Of a stretch of DNA of 64,000 bases, positions 45,118-54,992 are shown piece after piece. The stretch covers positions 3,348,001-3,412,000 of the forward strand of contig NZ_CP151996.1 of the NCBI RefSeq assembly GCF_038593855.1, read 5' to 3'. Numbering within the stretch: the stretch's first letter is position 1; the number at the start of each line of letters is the position of its first letter. Origin of the DNA: Lysinibacillus sp. FSL M8-0337. Lineage in GTDB: Bacteria > Bacillota > Bacilli > Bacillales_A > Planococcaceae. The translations under genes and the position numbers were made by a program. The notes below the pieces were generated by a model that saw nothing but the letters and a program-made list of their open reading frames with translations, searched no databases and was not told the origin of the DNA.

Positions 45118-45720
45118 ATGTCTCGTTATACAGGTCCATCTTGGAAATTATCACGTCGTCTTGGTATCTCACTAAGCGGTACTGGTAAAGAAATCGAAAA
45201 ACGCCCTTACGCACCAGGTCAACACGGCCCGAACCAACGTAAAAAATTATCAGAATACGGTTTACAACTTCAAGAAAAACAAAAACTTCGTCACATGTAC
45301 GGCATGAACGAACGTCAATTCCGTACGCTATTCGACCGCGCTGGTAAAATGAAAGGTGTTCACGGTGAAAACTTCATGATCCTTCTTGAAACTCGCCTTG
45401 ACAACTTAGTTTACCGTTTAGGTTTAGCTCGCACTCGTCGTGGAGCTCGTCAATTAGTAAACCACGGTCATATCTTAGTAGACGGCAAACGCGTTGATAT
45501 CCCATCATTCAGCGTTAAACCAGGTCAAACGATTTCTCTTCGTGAAAAATCTCAAAACCTTGCTGTAGTTACAGAAGCTATCGAAGTAAACAACTTCGTA
45601 CCTGACTACTTAACTTTTGATGCAGATAAAAAAGAAGGTACATTCACTCGCCTTCCAGAGCGTTCTGAACTATCTGCTGAAATCAACGAAGCATTCATCG
45701 TAGAGTTCTACTCTCGTTAA
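45118..45720 (+). CDS. rpsD: 30S ribosomal protein S4
   Basis: 200 aa starting [19 protein letters not shown], the Gram-positive S4 N-terminus. It contains the RNA-binding S4 domain ([34 protein letters not shown] region) and ends [19 protein letters not shown] 45118 follows AAAGGAGG; a TTG at 45073 in frame is ignored. S4 nucleates assembly of the small subunit and represses its own mRNA. It stands alone, as in B. subtilis, with a long leader and a strong terminator. Codon use is highly biased. Confidence 0.98.
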   Translation: MSRYTGPSWKLSRRLGISLSGTGKEIEKRPYAPGQHGPNQRKKLSEYGLQLQEKQKLRHMYGMNERQFRTLFDRAGKMKGVHGENFMILLETRLDNLVYRLGLARTRRGARQLVNHGHILVDGKRVDIPSFSVKPGQTISLREKSQNLAVVTEAIEVNNFVPDYLTFDADKKEGTFTRLPERSELSAEINEAFIVEFYSR

Positions 45721-45747
45721 TAAACGCTCGTTGCATTTAGCAACACA

Positions 45748-45789
45748 AAAAGCCCTAGAAACCTTGTTGCAAAGGTTTCTAGGGCTTTT
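45748..45789 (+). terminator. rpsD terminator
   Basis: 18-bp perfect stem (45748-45765 with 45772-45789), 6-nt loop, ending in TTTT; 28 nt past the stop. Confidence 0.95.
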
Positions 45790-46157
45790 CTTATTTTATC
45801 TATTCATGCAATCCGGGTCATGCAATTCGTGCACAAAATAATATTAATTTGGGGCGTTGGAACTAACTGGCGAAACATGTACATAGAAATAGGTGCGTAA
45901 TAGCATAAGTGTTGCTGCATCAGCGTTTCTATAAAACTAATACTTTGATTGTTCGTGTACCTAGCACTGGATACAACGGTAGATCTCGTTGTATCTGATA
46001 ATCGCCGAATCTACGTTTAGCAGTAAAAATACAAAGAAGCCGCAAGTCCGATTTCTCTCACTTACGACTTTCTTCCCCACAACCCATTCAATGTTTTTTC
46101 ATAAATTGAAGTGAATTATCAGAGTTGTTTGCGTGCCTGGCACCGGGATTTCATTTC
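45790..46157. other. Gene-free stretch with inverted repeat and two short motifs
   Basis: No coding frame. It contains a perfect 9-bp inverted repeat GATACAACG (45970-45978) / CGTTGTATC (45987-45995) with an 8-nt centre. A degenerate copy (45950-45967) and a clear copy (46128-46146) of the GTGCCTGGCAC motif are also present. The words TCATGCAAT repeat directly near 45804 and 45818. It may be decayed coding DNA; nothing recognisable remains. Confidence 0.45.
46128..46146 (+). repeat. Short dispersed motif, GTGCCTGGCACC form
   Basis: Best-preserved copy: TTTGCGTGCCTGGCACCGG, with the perfect interrupted palindrome GTGCC-T-GGCAC, next to the stop of the 105-aa gene. Confidence 0.55.
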
Positions 46158-46475
46158 TTAAAACTTAATTATTGTACTTATTACTTCCTTTTTTACTTCT
46201 ATTTCTTTAGTACTTACGTATACATTACCCTTCTTCTCAAAAACAATACCATTGCATTCTACAGGTTTTTGACATCTATCAAGTATGTCATAGAACTCTT
46301 TTGAAGAACATTCATCACCGTTCACTTTAAAAGTACTACCTTCCCATACCATGAAATAGGCGTCTGCCGTTTTTACAACTATGTCATCCTTTTCTTTTTC
46401 ATATTGTAAATAATAAATATAATCTATTAACTCATATTCATGTTTCAAAATTTGATATTGTCTTTCCCTAGTCAT
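46158..46475 (-). CDS. Orphan 105-aa protein, function unknown
   Basis: I do not recognise it. From ATG 46475 behind AGGAGGTG the protein is 105 aa. It is rich in Tyr, Lys and Glu in its first third (HEYELIDYIYYLQYEKEK), with later beta-like segments (DAYFMVWEGSTFKVNGD) and three Cys (SS-C-S, R-C-Q-K, V-E-C-N). It has no signal peptide or membrane helix. It lies alone between rpsD and the alcohol dehydrogenase in an AT-rich, poorly conserved stretch. The ribosome binding site is good and the frame is clean, which supports a real gene. It is probably lineage-specific. Confidence 0.65.
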   Translation of the reverse strand: MTRERQYQILKHEYELIDYIYYLQYEKEKDDIVVKTADAYFMVWEGSTFKVNGDECSSKEFYDILDRCQKPVECNGIVFEKKGNVYVSTKEIEVKKEVISTIIKF

Positions 46476-47020
46476 AAGCCACACCTCCTACCACGATTTA
46501 CCACATGCTTAATTTAGACTAACATTAATATCTAGCATTTGGTAGTAGCTTTTTTCAATTTCATTATACAAAGGTTGGTGTTTTTCTATTTTATTATAAA
46601 TAATACGGACATGACTTACTGTTCCATCCTAAATAAAATAAAAAGCACTTATTTTCCCGTACATTAAAATAATAATTATCCCCACACCAAACAACGTAAA
46701 CACTATTAATATATTAACAATCAAATATCAGTTATTTACTATTCAAGTAAGGTGCAAAATAGAACAGAATACCAAAAAATATATTTTACTTTTATACGAT
46801 AGCATTTCTTAAAATGTATTTAAATCAACCTTCCTACTCCTTATTATCTTTTACTACCTCAATTCCAAACTTACTTTTTTGTGAAATAATAACAGTGGTA
46901 AAATTAACAATTTTAATAAAAATACGTATTGAACTTTCAAAAAAAATAGAATAATATGGATTTCGGAAGGTGGTTCGCCATCATTCAAGCAATAACAATT
47001 ATTTCAAAGGGGTTGGAAAT
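46476..47020. other. AT-rich intergenic region upstream of the alcohol dehydrogenase
   Basis: About 545 nt of very AT-rich sequence without a credible frame. Near its end a promoter-like pair is visible: TTGAAC (46929-46934), 17 bp, TAATAT (46952-46957), suited to the dehydrogenase gene. Confidence 0.5.
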
Positions 47021-48226
47021 ATGTCAGACGTTCTAAAGCAATTTGTAATGCCAAAAACAAACTTATTTGGACCTGGAGCAATTCAAGAAGTTGGTAAGCG
47101 CTTAAATGATTTAGAAGTGAAGAAGACATTAATCGTAACAGATGAGGGCTTACACAAGTTAGGTCTCTCAGAACAAATTGCTAACATCATCACAGCAGCT
47201 GGAATTGATGTTGCAATTTTCCCTAAAGCAGAACCAAATCCAACAGATCAAAACATCGAAGATGGAATTGCTGTTTATCATGCAGAAAATTGTGATTCTA
47301 TCGTATCGCTTGGAGGCGGTAGTGCACATGATGCAGCAAAAGGTATTGGACTTATTGCTTCGAATGGTGGACGCATTCATGATTATGAAGGCGTTGACAA
47401 ATCAGAAAACCCACTGGTGCCATTAATCGCGATTAATACAACTGCTGGTACAGCAAGCGAAATGACACGTTTTACAATCATCACAGATACTGCTCGGAAA
47501 GTAAAAATGGCGATTGTTGACAAACATGTGACACCACTTGTATCGATTAATGACCCTGAGTTAATGATTGGCTTACCTCCAGCTCTAACAGCTGCAACGG
47601 GTGTAGATGCATTAACACATGCAATCGAATCGTTTGTATCGACTAATGCAACACCAATTACTGATGCCTGTGCTGAAAAAGTACTTCAGCTAGTGCCTGA
47701 ATTTTTACCTCGTGCCTACGCAAACGGTGCTGATTTAGAAGCACGTGAGCAAATGGTGTATGCGCAATTTTTAGCGGGTATGGCATTCAATAATGCTTCA
47801 CTTGGCTATGTACATGCGATTGCTCATCAATTAGGTGGCTTCTACAACTTACCACACGGTGTATGTAATGCGATTTTATTGCCACATGTGTGCCGCTTCA
47901 ACTTAACAGCACGTACTGAGCGGTTTGCACGCATCGCTGAGTTATTAGGTGAAAATGTTGAAGGGATTAGCAAACGTGATGCTGCTGAAAAAGCAATTAC
48001 TGCCATTGAAAAATTATCAAAAGATTTAAATATCCCAAGCGGCTTCCGTGAGTTAGGTGCGAAGGATGAAGATATTGAAATTTTAGCTAAAAATGCAATG
48101 CTAGACATTTGTGCAGCAACGAATCCTCGTAAAGCTACATTGGAGGACATTAAACAAATTATTACTGCTGCAATGGGGCCTGTAGGAAAACCTACAGAGT
48201 CACTTGAAGCGGTTGTACTGTCTTAA
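47021..48226 (+). CDS. Iron-containing alcohol dehydrogenase
   Basis: 401 aa from ATG 47021 behind AAGGGG. Group III metal-dependent alcohol dehydrogenase. The NAD-binding segment is SIVSLGGGSAHDAAKGIGL with the G-G-G-S motif, followed by INTTAGTASEMTRF. The metal ligands Asp and three His are in GVDALTHAIESF, AIAHQLGGFYNLPHGVCNAILLPH. It interconverts an alcohol and aldehyde with NAD(P); close relatives include butanol/1,3-propanediol-type and AdhB enzymes, so the exact substrate is open. Alone in its transcription unit. Confidence 0.9.
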   Translation: MSDVLKQFVMPKTNLFGPGAIQEVGKRLNDLEVKKTLIVTDEGLHKLGLSEQIANIITAAGIDVAIFPKAEPNPTDQNIEDGIAVYHAENCDSIVSLGGGSAHDAAKGIGLIASNGGRIHDYEGVDKSENPLVPLIAINTTAGTASEMTRFTIITDTARKVKMAIVDKHVTPLVSINDPELMIGLPPALTAATGVDALTHAIESFVSTNATPITDACAEKVLQLVPEFLPRAYANGADLEAREQMVYAQFLAGMAFNNASLGYVHAIAHQLGGFYNLPHGVCNAILLPHVCRFNLTARTERFARIAELLGENVEGISKRDAAEKAITAIEKLSKDLNIPSGFRELGAKDEDIEILAKNAMLDICAATNPRKATLEDIKQIITAAMGPVGKPTESLEAVVLS

Positions 48227-48238
48227 AATATTAATAAC

Positions 48239-48267
48239 AATGACGTGTCTCCTGGAGGCACGTCATT
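48239..48267 (+). terminator. Alcohol dehydrogenase terminator
   Basis: AATGACGTG (48239-48247) pairs with CACGTCATT (48259-48267) followed by TTC; 12 nt past the stop. Confidence 0.8.
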
Positions 48268-48350
48268 TTCTGTGGAACAAAAAACCTTCGCTTATTGTAT
48301 GTGTGCCTAGTGACAGCTATACTTTTCTTAAAAAGATATGGGGGAAACAT

Positions 48351-49160
48351 ATGCGTTTAATTTCCATTTGTCCAAGCAACACAGAGCTTGTTGCTTACTT
48401 AGGATTGACCCATCAACTTGTAGGTGTTGATGATTTTTCAGATTGGCCTGCATCTGTGCATGCATTACCAAAGCTTGGTCCCGATTTATCAATTGATATG
48501 GATGCATTAGAAGCATTGCAGCCCGATTTAGTACTTGCCTCGTTAAGTGTACCAGGCATGGAGAAAAATATAGAAGCATTACAGGAAAGGAACATTCCCC
48601 ACATTGTTTTTAATGCCAACTCATTAAACGAAATAGCGCAAGATCTTCTAACACTAGGTGCTGCTTGTGGCGTAACGGAGCACGCCCAAAAAGTTGCAAC
48701 GGAATATTTACAATTTATTGCCCAGCTTCAAGCGGTGGCACAAACGGTTTCCACTCACCCTACTTTATATTGGGAGTGGTGGCCAAATCCTATTTTCACG
48801 CCTGGTCAAGTCAATTGGTTAACCGAAATTAGCAAACTTGCAGGAGGCCAAAATTTATTTCACGATTTTGAGTTAGCGAATGTCCAAACAGAGTGGGAAG
48901 AAATTGTTCGACGTAATCCAAATTATATACTGATGGCGTGGGTAGGTGTTGCCTATGAGCGAATTAAACCAGCCCATTTATTAAAACGACCAGGTGCCAG
49001 CGAGCTACAAGCGGTTCAAATGCAACAGGTATACGTAATGGAAGAGTGGTTATATTGCCGTCCATCCCCTCGATTAGTGGAAGGTGCACTTAAACTTGCT
49101 CAACTGCTACACCCTGAAAGCTATCAGCAAATCACTCTACCTAATTTCTTACACTGCTAA
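48351..49160 (+). CDS. BtuF-like substrate-binding fold protein without signal peptide
   Basis: 269 aa from ATG 48351 behind GGGGGA; the open frame to 48204 would overlap the previous gene and its terminator. It matches the cobalamin/iron-siderophore type III binding-protein fold: MRLISICPSNTELVAYLGL, LVGVDDFSDWP, KLGPDLSIDMDALEALQPDLVLA, a long connecting helix, then YWEWWPNPIFTPGQVNWLTEI and VYVMEEWLYCRPSPRLVEGA. No signal peptide or lipobox Cys is present, so it should stay in the cytosol. It has no transporter genes beside it. Similar cytosolic BtuF-like proteins exist widely, role unclear. Cobalamin binding is an inference. Confidence 0.75.
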   Translation: MRLISICPSNTELVAYLGLTHQLVGVDDFSDWPASVHALPKLGPDLSIDMDALEALQPDLVLASLSVPGMEKNIEALQERNIPHIVFNANSLNEIAQDLLTLGAACGVTEHAQKVATEYLQFIAQLQAVAQTVSTHPTLYWEWWPNPIFTPGQVNWLTEISKLAGGQNLFHDFELANVQTEWEEIVRRNPNYILMAWVGVAYERIKPAHLLKRPGASELQAVQMQQVYVMEEWLYCRPSPRLVEGALKLAQLLHPESYQQITLPNFLHC

Positions 49161-49166
49161 AATAAA

Positions 49167-49202
49167 AACCTCCCCTCGAACTAAAACATTCGAAGGGAGG
49201 TT
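49167..49202. terminator. Two-way terminator between the BtuF-like gene and tyrS
   Basis: 13-bp stem with one mismatch (49167-49179/49190-49202), T-run on the minus side and TT on the plus side. Confidence 0.85.
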
Positions 49203-49219
49203 GAATTGTGTGAAAATTG

Positions 49220-49236
49220 TTTGAGTGCCTGACACC

Positions 49237-49237
<1 letters not shown>
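49220..49237 (+). repeat. Short dispersed motif, GTGCCTGACACC form
   Basis: TTTGAGTGCCTGACACCC abuts the stop codon of tyrS. Confidence 0.5.
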
Positions 49238-50517
<1,280 letters not shown>

Positions 50518-50553
50518 CTAAATTGTCATCTTTTAGCGTGTAGAAACAAAAAA

Positions 50554-50786
50554 GTCCCTACACGCAACAAATTGCATGCAGGGACGTTAATAACTAACGC
50601 GGTACCACCCAGCTTGAAGATGTCATCCATCTTCCTCTTCATTCAGCCGCCTTTATCGCAGGCGCGCACGTCTAAGCTCCAAGTACGTAATTCGTCTCTA
50701 CATTATGACCAGCTTTCACCAACCGCTGGCTCTCTAAACAGGGAATATAGACACTACTGCAAACTCTTCATCACTAGAAAACTATA
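50554..50786 (-). ncRNA. T-box riboswitch, tyrosine type
   Basis: On the minus strand the T-box core TGGGTGGTACCGCG (about 50597-50610) is exact. A UAC tyrosine specifier codon lies at 50687-50689 in the context GAAT-TAC-G, and the stem I motif AGAGAG occurs near 50731. A terminator stem (50572-50585 with 50554-50567) followed by TTTTTTG stands just before tyrS. It reads charging of tRNA-Tyr and permits transcription when uncharged tRNA accumulates. Confidence 0.95.
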
Positions 50787-50792
50787 AGCATT

Positions 50793-50820
50793 ATTCTATA
50801 CGATTCTCTTTCAATGTCAA
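50793..50820 (-). promoter_or_regulatory. tyrS promoter
   Basis: Minus strand: consensus -35 TTGACA (50815-50820), 16-bp spacer, -10 TAGAAT (50793-50798), just upstream of the T-box leader. Confidence 0.75.
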
Positions 50821-50847
50821 TAACTATGTTCGAGACAATTCATTATA

Positions 50848-50856
50848 TGCTATAAT
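50848..50856 (+). promoter_or_regulatory. Extended -10 promoter of the penicillin-binding protein gene
   Basis: TGCTATAAT (extended -10, hexamer 50851-50856), 26 nt before the start codon, with no good -35. The divergent tyrS promoter is 30 nt away. Confidence 0.55.
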
Positions 50857-50882
50857 AAACAAGATTTTAGGAGGTCGATACC

Positions 50883-53800
50883 TTGAAGGATTGGATTGAG
50901 AAAATCAATGTAAAGATCGATGCATTTCTCGAACAAAAATGGATGAAGACATTACGTATTTCAGGCAGCGTCGTCTGGAACTTATTTTTACTATTTTTAG
51001 TCTTTGCATTGGTAGGCACTGTATTTGTTGGTTCTGTTGGCGCCGGCTATTTTGCCTCACTTGTACAAGAAGAGCCTTTACGTTCGAAAGAAGAGTTACG
51101 AAACCTTATCTTCAACTATGAGGAAACAAGTGAAATTTATTTTGCCAACGATATTTATATGGGAAAATTACGTACAGATTTAGAACGTCGTGAAACGTCT
51201 CTTAGCGCAGTAGCCCCTGACTTAATTAATGCAGTACTCGCAACGGAAGATGAATATTTCCGTGAACATAATGGGATTGTTCCAAAAGCTGTTATTCGAG
51301 GATTGCTGCAAGACGTTACAAACTCTGCCACACAGACAGGTGGCTCTACATTAACACAGCAACTTATTAAAAACCAAGTGTTAACAAATGAAGTTTCCTA
51401 TGAGCGAAAAGCGAAGGAACTGCTACTTGCCATGCGCTTAGAGCACTTTATGACAAAGGAAGAAATATTAGAGGCGTACTTAAATATTATTCCTTATGGT
51501 CGAAATGCAACAGGGCGTAATATCGCAGGTATTGAAACAGCAGCTGAAGGTATTTTTAATGTGAAAGCAAAGGATTTAACGCTTCCTCAAGCCGCTTACA
51601 TAGCTGGTATTCCTCAGGCACCTTATACTTACACACCATTTACAAATACAGGTGTGCTAAAAAGTGAAGAAGCATTAAAATTAGGCATCGATCGTATGAA
51701 AACGGTGCTCTACCGCATGAATGAAGCTGGCTACATTAATGAAAAACAGTATGAAGATGCGCTCGCATATGATATTACAGCAGACTTCCGTACACCAGAA
51801 GCACGTCCTGAGGATCGTTATCCATGGTTAACGTTTGAGCTAGAGGAACGAGCAAAAGAAATTATTGCTGAAAAACTAGCCAATGAAGATGGTATTGATT
51901 CAGAACGTTTAAAAACGGAAGAAAAATTACAAGAAAAATATTCGATTTTGGCAGACCGAGACATTCGTTCAAAAGGTTATCGTATTTATTCCACTATCAA
52001 CAAGGATATGTTTGATGCTATGCAAAAAGCAGCCGATAATTTTAAATACTACGGTCAGACATATACGGGTAAAGACAAAGATCCTGTAACAGGTGAGGAA
52101 ATCGATGTGCAAATGCCTGTTCAAGTTGGTAGTATTTTAATCGAAAATAGCACAGGGCGAATTTTAAGCTTCCTAGGTGGTCGTGATTTTAAAACAAATC
52201 AATTAAACCACGCTACTAAAGCTTACCGCTCGAACGGTTCAACTATGAAACCATTACTTGTCTATGCCCCAGCCATTGAATATGGCGTAATTGGTGCAGG
52301 AAGTCCATTAGTTGACGTCAAGTTCTCTATTGGCTCTTGGAGTCCTAACAACTATTTGACAAATGATGAGCGTGGCCTTATTCCAGCACGTGAAGCATTA
52401 GCTGACTCACAAAACATTTCAGCCCTACGCTTATACTATGATATTTTAAATAGACGTCCTGCTGAATTTTTAGCAAAAATGGACTTCTCACAATTAAAAC
52501 CTGAAGACTATACAAACCTTGCAACAGGGATTGGCGCTTTACAAAAAGGTACAACTGTTGAAGAAAATACAAATGCGTTTGCAACTTTTGCAAACGGTGG
52601 TCAATTTATCGATGCTTATATGATTGAAAAAATCGAAGACCAAGATGGAAATCTTATTTACCAACATAAAGTTGAACCTGTACAAGTGTTTAGCCCTGAG
52701 ACATCTTATATCGTAACGGATATGTTACGAGATGTTTTAACAAAAGGAACAGGTACAGTTGCAAGAAATACATTAAAATTCTCTTCTGATTTTGCAGCTA
52801 AAACAGGTACTTCCCAAAACTATAATGATGTCTGGTTAGTAGGCTATAATCCAAATGTTTCACTTGGTGTATGGATGGGCTACGATAAACAACGCTCACT
52901 TTATGCCTTTAATAATACGTATTTACAACCAAGTGTACGTATTAACAAGCTATGGGGTACTTTAATGAATTCTATGTATGATGTAGATCCTAAATTAATT
53001 GATGCTCCTTCAAACTTTAAGGCACCAAAAAATGTTGTGACTGCTTCATTCTGTGGTATTTCTGGTCTAGCACCTTCTGCTGCTTGTGCAAATGCAGGAT
53101 TGGTACGCTCAGATTTATTTAACGCAAAAGTATTTTTACCGTCACGACCTGATGATAGCCTCGCTTCCTCAAGCGTCGTAACGATTAAAGGTAAAACGTA
53201 TAATGCACATCCAAACACACCAGCAGAATTTGTAAAATCTAGTGGCGCTGGTATTAACCAAGCCTTTATTAAACGGATGTTAGGTAGACTAGGTGGGAAC
53301 CCTGCAAGCCTACTTCCTAAAAATTCATCACTATCAAATTCATCTGTATCAGCTGTCGACTTCCCAGCAGATGGTAGTCCACCAGCGGCTGTAACAGCAT
53401 CCATTTCAGGCAATACACTGTCTTGGAGTGGCTCATCTAATGATGTGGTAGGCTATCGAATTTATAATGTAACAAATGGTGGTCACACACTAGTTACTTC
53501 AGTGCTAGAAGCAACGCAAAGTATAACCGTCGCAAGCGGACAAGCTTATGTAGTTGTAGCAGTTGACATTACTGGTTTAACTTCACCACAGTCAAATGTT
53601 GCGTCAACAGGTGGTAGTGAGACAAAACCAGAAGAAGAGGACAAAGGCGAACAACCAACGACGCCAGAGGTTCCTATTCCACCAGTGAATGGGAATAACG
53701 GCAATGGCTCTGGCAATAATGGCTCTAGTTCTGGTGGCAATGGCTCTGGCTCTAACGGCAACGGCTCTAGTGGCAATGGCTCCGGTTCAAGCGGCAACGG

Positions 53801-53957
53801 CTCTAGTGGCAATGGCTCTGGCTCTAGCGGCAACGGATCTAATGGTAACAATGGTTCCGGCTCTAGTGGCAACGGGTCTAATGGTAACAATGGTTCCGGC
53901 TCTACTGGAGGAAATAACGGAGAGACGACACCACCTACAGAACCGCCAACTGAATAA
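50883..53957 (+). CDS. Class A penicillin-binding protein (PBP1-type) with FN3 and repeat tail
   Basis: 1024 aa from TTG 50883 behind TAGGAGG. Order: short cytosolic part, membrane helix (about 34-58), glycosyltransferase family 51 domain with ATEDEYFREHNGI (catalytic Glu) and GGSTLTQQLIKN, then the transpeptidase with S-x-x-K (NGSTMKPLLVYAP), S-x-N (ADSQNISAL) and KTG (AAKTGTSQNYND). A fibronectin type III-like domain follows (about 835-905: PAAVTASISGNTLSWSGS), ending in a roughly 85-residue Gly/Ser/Asn-rich repeat tail. It polymerises and cross-links peptidoglycan outside the membrane. It resembles B. subtilis PonA, but the location next to tyrS and the tail differ. Monocistronic. Confidence 0.93.
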   Translation: MKDWIEKINVKIDAFLEQKWMKTLRISGSVVWNLFLLFLVFALVGTVFVGSVGAGYFASLVQEEPLRSKEELRNLIFNYEETSEIYFANDIYMGKLRTDLERRETSLSAVAPDLINAVLATEDEYFREHNGIVPKAVIRGLLQDVTNSATQTGGSTLTQQLIKNQVLTNEVSYERKAKELLLAMRLEHFMTKEEILEAYLNIIPYGRNATGRNIAGIETAAEGIFNVKAKDLTLPQAAYIAGIPQAPYTYTPFTNTGVLKSEEALKLGIDRMKTVLYRMNEAGYINEKQYEDALAYDITADFRTPEARPEDRYPWLTFELEERAKEIIAEKLANEDGIDSERLKTEEKLQEKYSILADRDIRSKGYRIYSTINKDMFDAMQKAADNFKYYGQTYTGKDKDPVTGEEIDVQMPVQVGSILIENSTGRILSFLGGRDFKTNQLNHATKAYRSNGSTMKPLLVYAPAIEYGVIGAGSPLVDVKFSIGSWSPNNYLTNDERGLIPAREALADSQNISALRLYYDILNRRPAEFLAKMDFSQLKPEDYTNLATGIGALQKGTTVEENTNAFATFANGGQFIDAYMIEKIEDQDGNLIYQHKVEPVQVFSPETSYIVTDMLRDVLTKGTGTVARNTLKFSSDFAAKTGTSQNYNDVWLVGYNPNVSLGVWMGYDKQRSLYAFNNTYLQPSVRINKLWGTLMNSMYDVDPKLIDAPSNFKAPKNVVTASFCGISGLAPSAACANAGLVRSDLFNAKVFLPSRPDDSLASSSVVTIKGKTYNAHPNTPAEFVKSSGAGINQAFIKRMLGRLGGNPASLLPKNSSLSNSSVSAVDFPADGSPPAAVTASISGNTLSWSGSSNDVVGYRIYNVTNGGHTLVTSVLEATQSITVASGQAYVVVAVDITGLTSPQSNVASTGGSETKPEEEDKGEQPTTPEVPIPPVNGNNGNGSGNNGSSSGGNGSGSNGNGSSGNGSGSSGNGSSGNGSGSSGNGSNGNNGSGSSGNGSNGNNGSGSTGGNNGETTPPTEPPTE
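53697..53915 (+). repeat. Tandem repeat encoding the Gly/Ser/Asn tail
   Basis: Degenerate in-frame units of 15-48 bases built on GGCAATGGCTCT / GGCAACGGCTCTAGT, inside the 3' part of the penicillin-binding protein gene. The nearly identical 48-base units near the end suggest recent copy-number change by slippage. Confidence 0.85.
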
Positions 53958-53963
53958 TCATTT

Positions 53964-54000
53964 AGGCTTACTACATTGAAATTTCAATTGTAGTAAGCCT
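53964..54000 (+). terminator. Terminator of the penicillin-binding protein gene
   Basis: 12-bp stem (53964-53975 with 53989-54000) with a palindromic interior, followed by ATTTTTTT; 7 nt past the stop. Confidence 0.9.
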
Positions 54001-54048
54001 ATTTTTTTGTCATTATTAAGAGGACTACTAAACAAAGGGGTAGATAAC

Positions 54049-54930
54049 ATGAAAATTCTAGTTTTAGGGGGCACACGCTTTTTCGGTAAAAAATTGGTGG
54101 AGCTTTGCCTCGAGAATAACCATGACGTTACGATTTTAACTCGCGGTCAAAGCGGCAATCCTTTCGGAGCACAAGTTCAACAGCTTTCGGTTGATCGCAA
54201 TGATGTTGAAGCATTGACAAAAGCACTCGCTACTACAACGTGGGATATCGTCTACGATAATATTTGTTACTCTCCAAATGAGGCCCAGAAAATTGCGCAG
54301 ATCTTACAAAATAAAACTAAAAAGCTCGTCTTTACCTCTACGCTCTCGACGTATGAAGCGGATGGAAAGATGAAATCTGAAACTGATTTTAATCCGTATG
54401 ACTACGAGATTCGTATGGGCGATAGAGATGATTTCACATACGGTGAAGGCAAACGTCAAGCAGAAGCTGTCCTTTTTAAAGAAGTATCATTTCCAGTTGT
54501 CGCTGTACGTTTCCCAATTGTCCTTGGTGAGCATGACTATACTCGTCGCCTACATTTTCATGTTGAGCGCATTTTAAATGGGCAACCAATATCCATTCCA
54601 AATATTGAAGCAAAAATGAGTTATATTACCGATGATGAAGCAGCAGCATTTTTATATTTTGCTGGAACTGCACCGATTGAAGGTCCGTATAACGCCACAG
54701 CAACAGGTACTATTTCATTACAAGCATTACTTGCACTTATTGAGCAGGAAACTGGAAAAAGAGCCAAAATATCACTAATTGGCGGTGATGAAACATCACA
54801 ATCACCGTATGGCATTCCAACACATTGGTATATGTCGAATTCAAAAGCAGAAGCAGCTGGCTTCAAATTTAGCCATTTAAACGATTGGCTTCCGAATCTT
54901 GTTACAACATTAGTCAAACAACTCCAATAA
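54049..54930 (+). CDS. Extended SDR / NAD-dependent epimerase-like protein
   Basis: 293 aa from ATG 54049 behind AAAGGGG. Rossmann start MKILVLGGTRFFGKKLVEL with the G-x-x-x-x-x-G variant of atypical/extended SDRs; YGEGKRQAEA carries the Y-x-x-x-K catalytic pair (with G-E-G between). The C-terminal part binds substrate (YITDDEAAAFLYFAG). Family members include NAD-dependent epimerases and mRNA-binding CSP41-like proteins; the substrate cannot be read from sequence. Alone, between the penicillin-binding protein gene and the arg operon. Confidence 0.85.
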   Translation: MKILVLGGTRFFGKKLVELCLENNHDVTILTRGQSGNPFGAQVQQLSVDRNDVEALTKALATTTWDIVYDNICYSPNEAQKIAQILQNKTKKLVFTSTLSTYEADGKMKSETDFNPYDYEIRMGDRDDFTYGEGKRQAEAVLFKEVSFPVVAVRFPIVLGEHDYTRRLHFHVERILNGQPISIPNIEAKMSYITDDEAAAFLYFAGTAPIEGPYNATATGTISLQALLALIEQETGKRAKISLIGGDETSQSPYGIPTHWYMSNSKAEAAGFKFSHLNDWLPNLVTTLVKQLQ

Positions 54931-54992
54931 AATATCTAGTGAATCGTTAGGAAAGCTTCCACAAAACAACTGTCGTAGCGCACAGCAAAGCA

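Noticed and set aside
53546-53890. Minus-strand open frame coding Leu-Pro-Glu-Pro repeats opposite the PBP tail
   Set aside because: It is the mirror of the tandem repeat in the PBP gene, lacks a ribosome binding site and has no independent support.
53697-53915. Possible CRISPR array
   Set aside because: Repeat units are directly adjacent, in frame and code for the PBP tail; there are no unique spacers and no cas genes.
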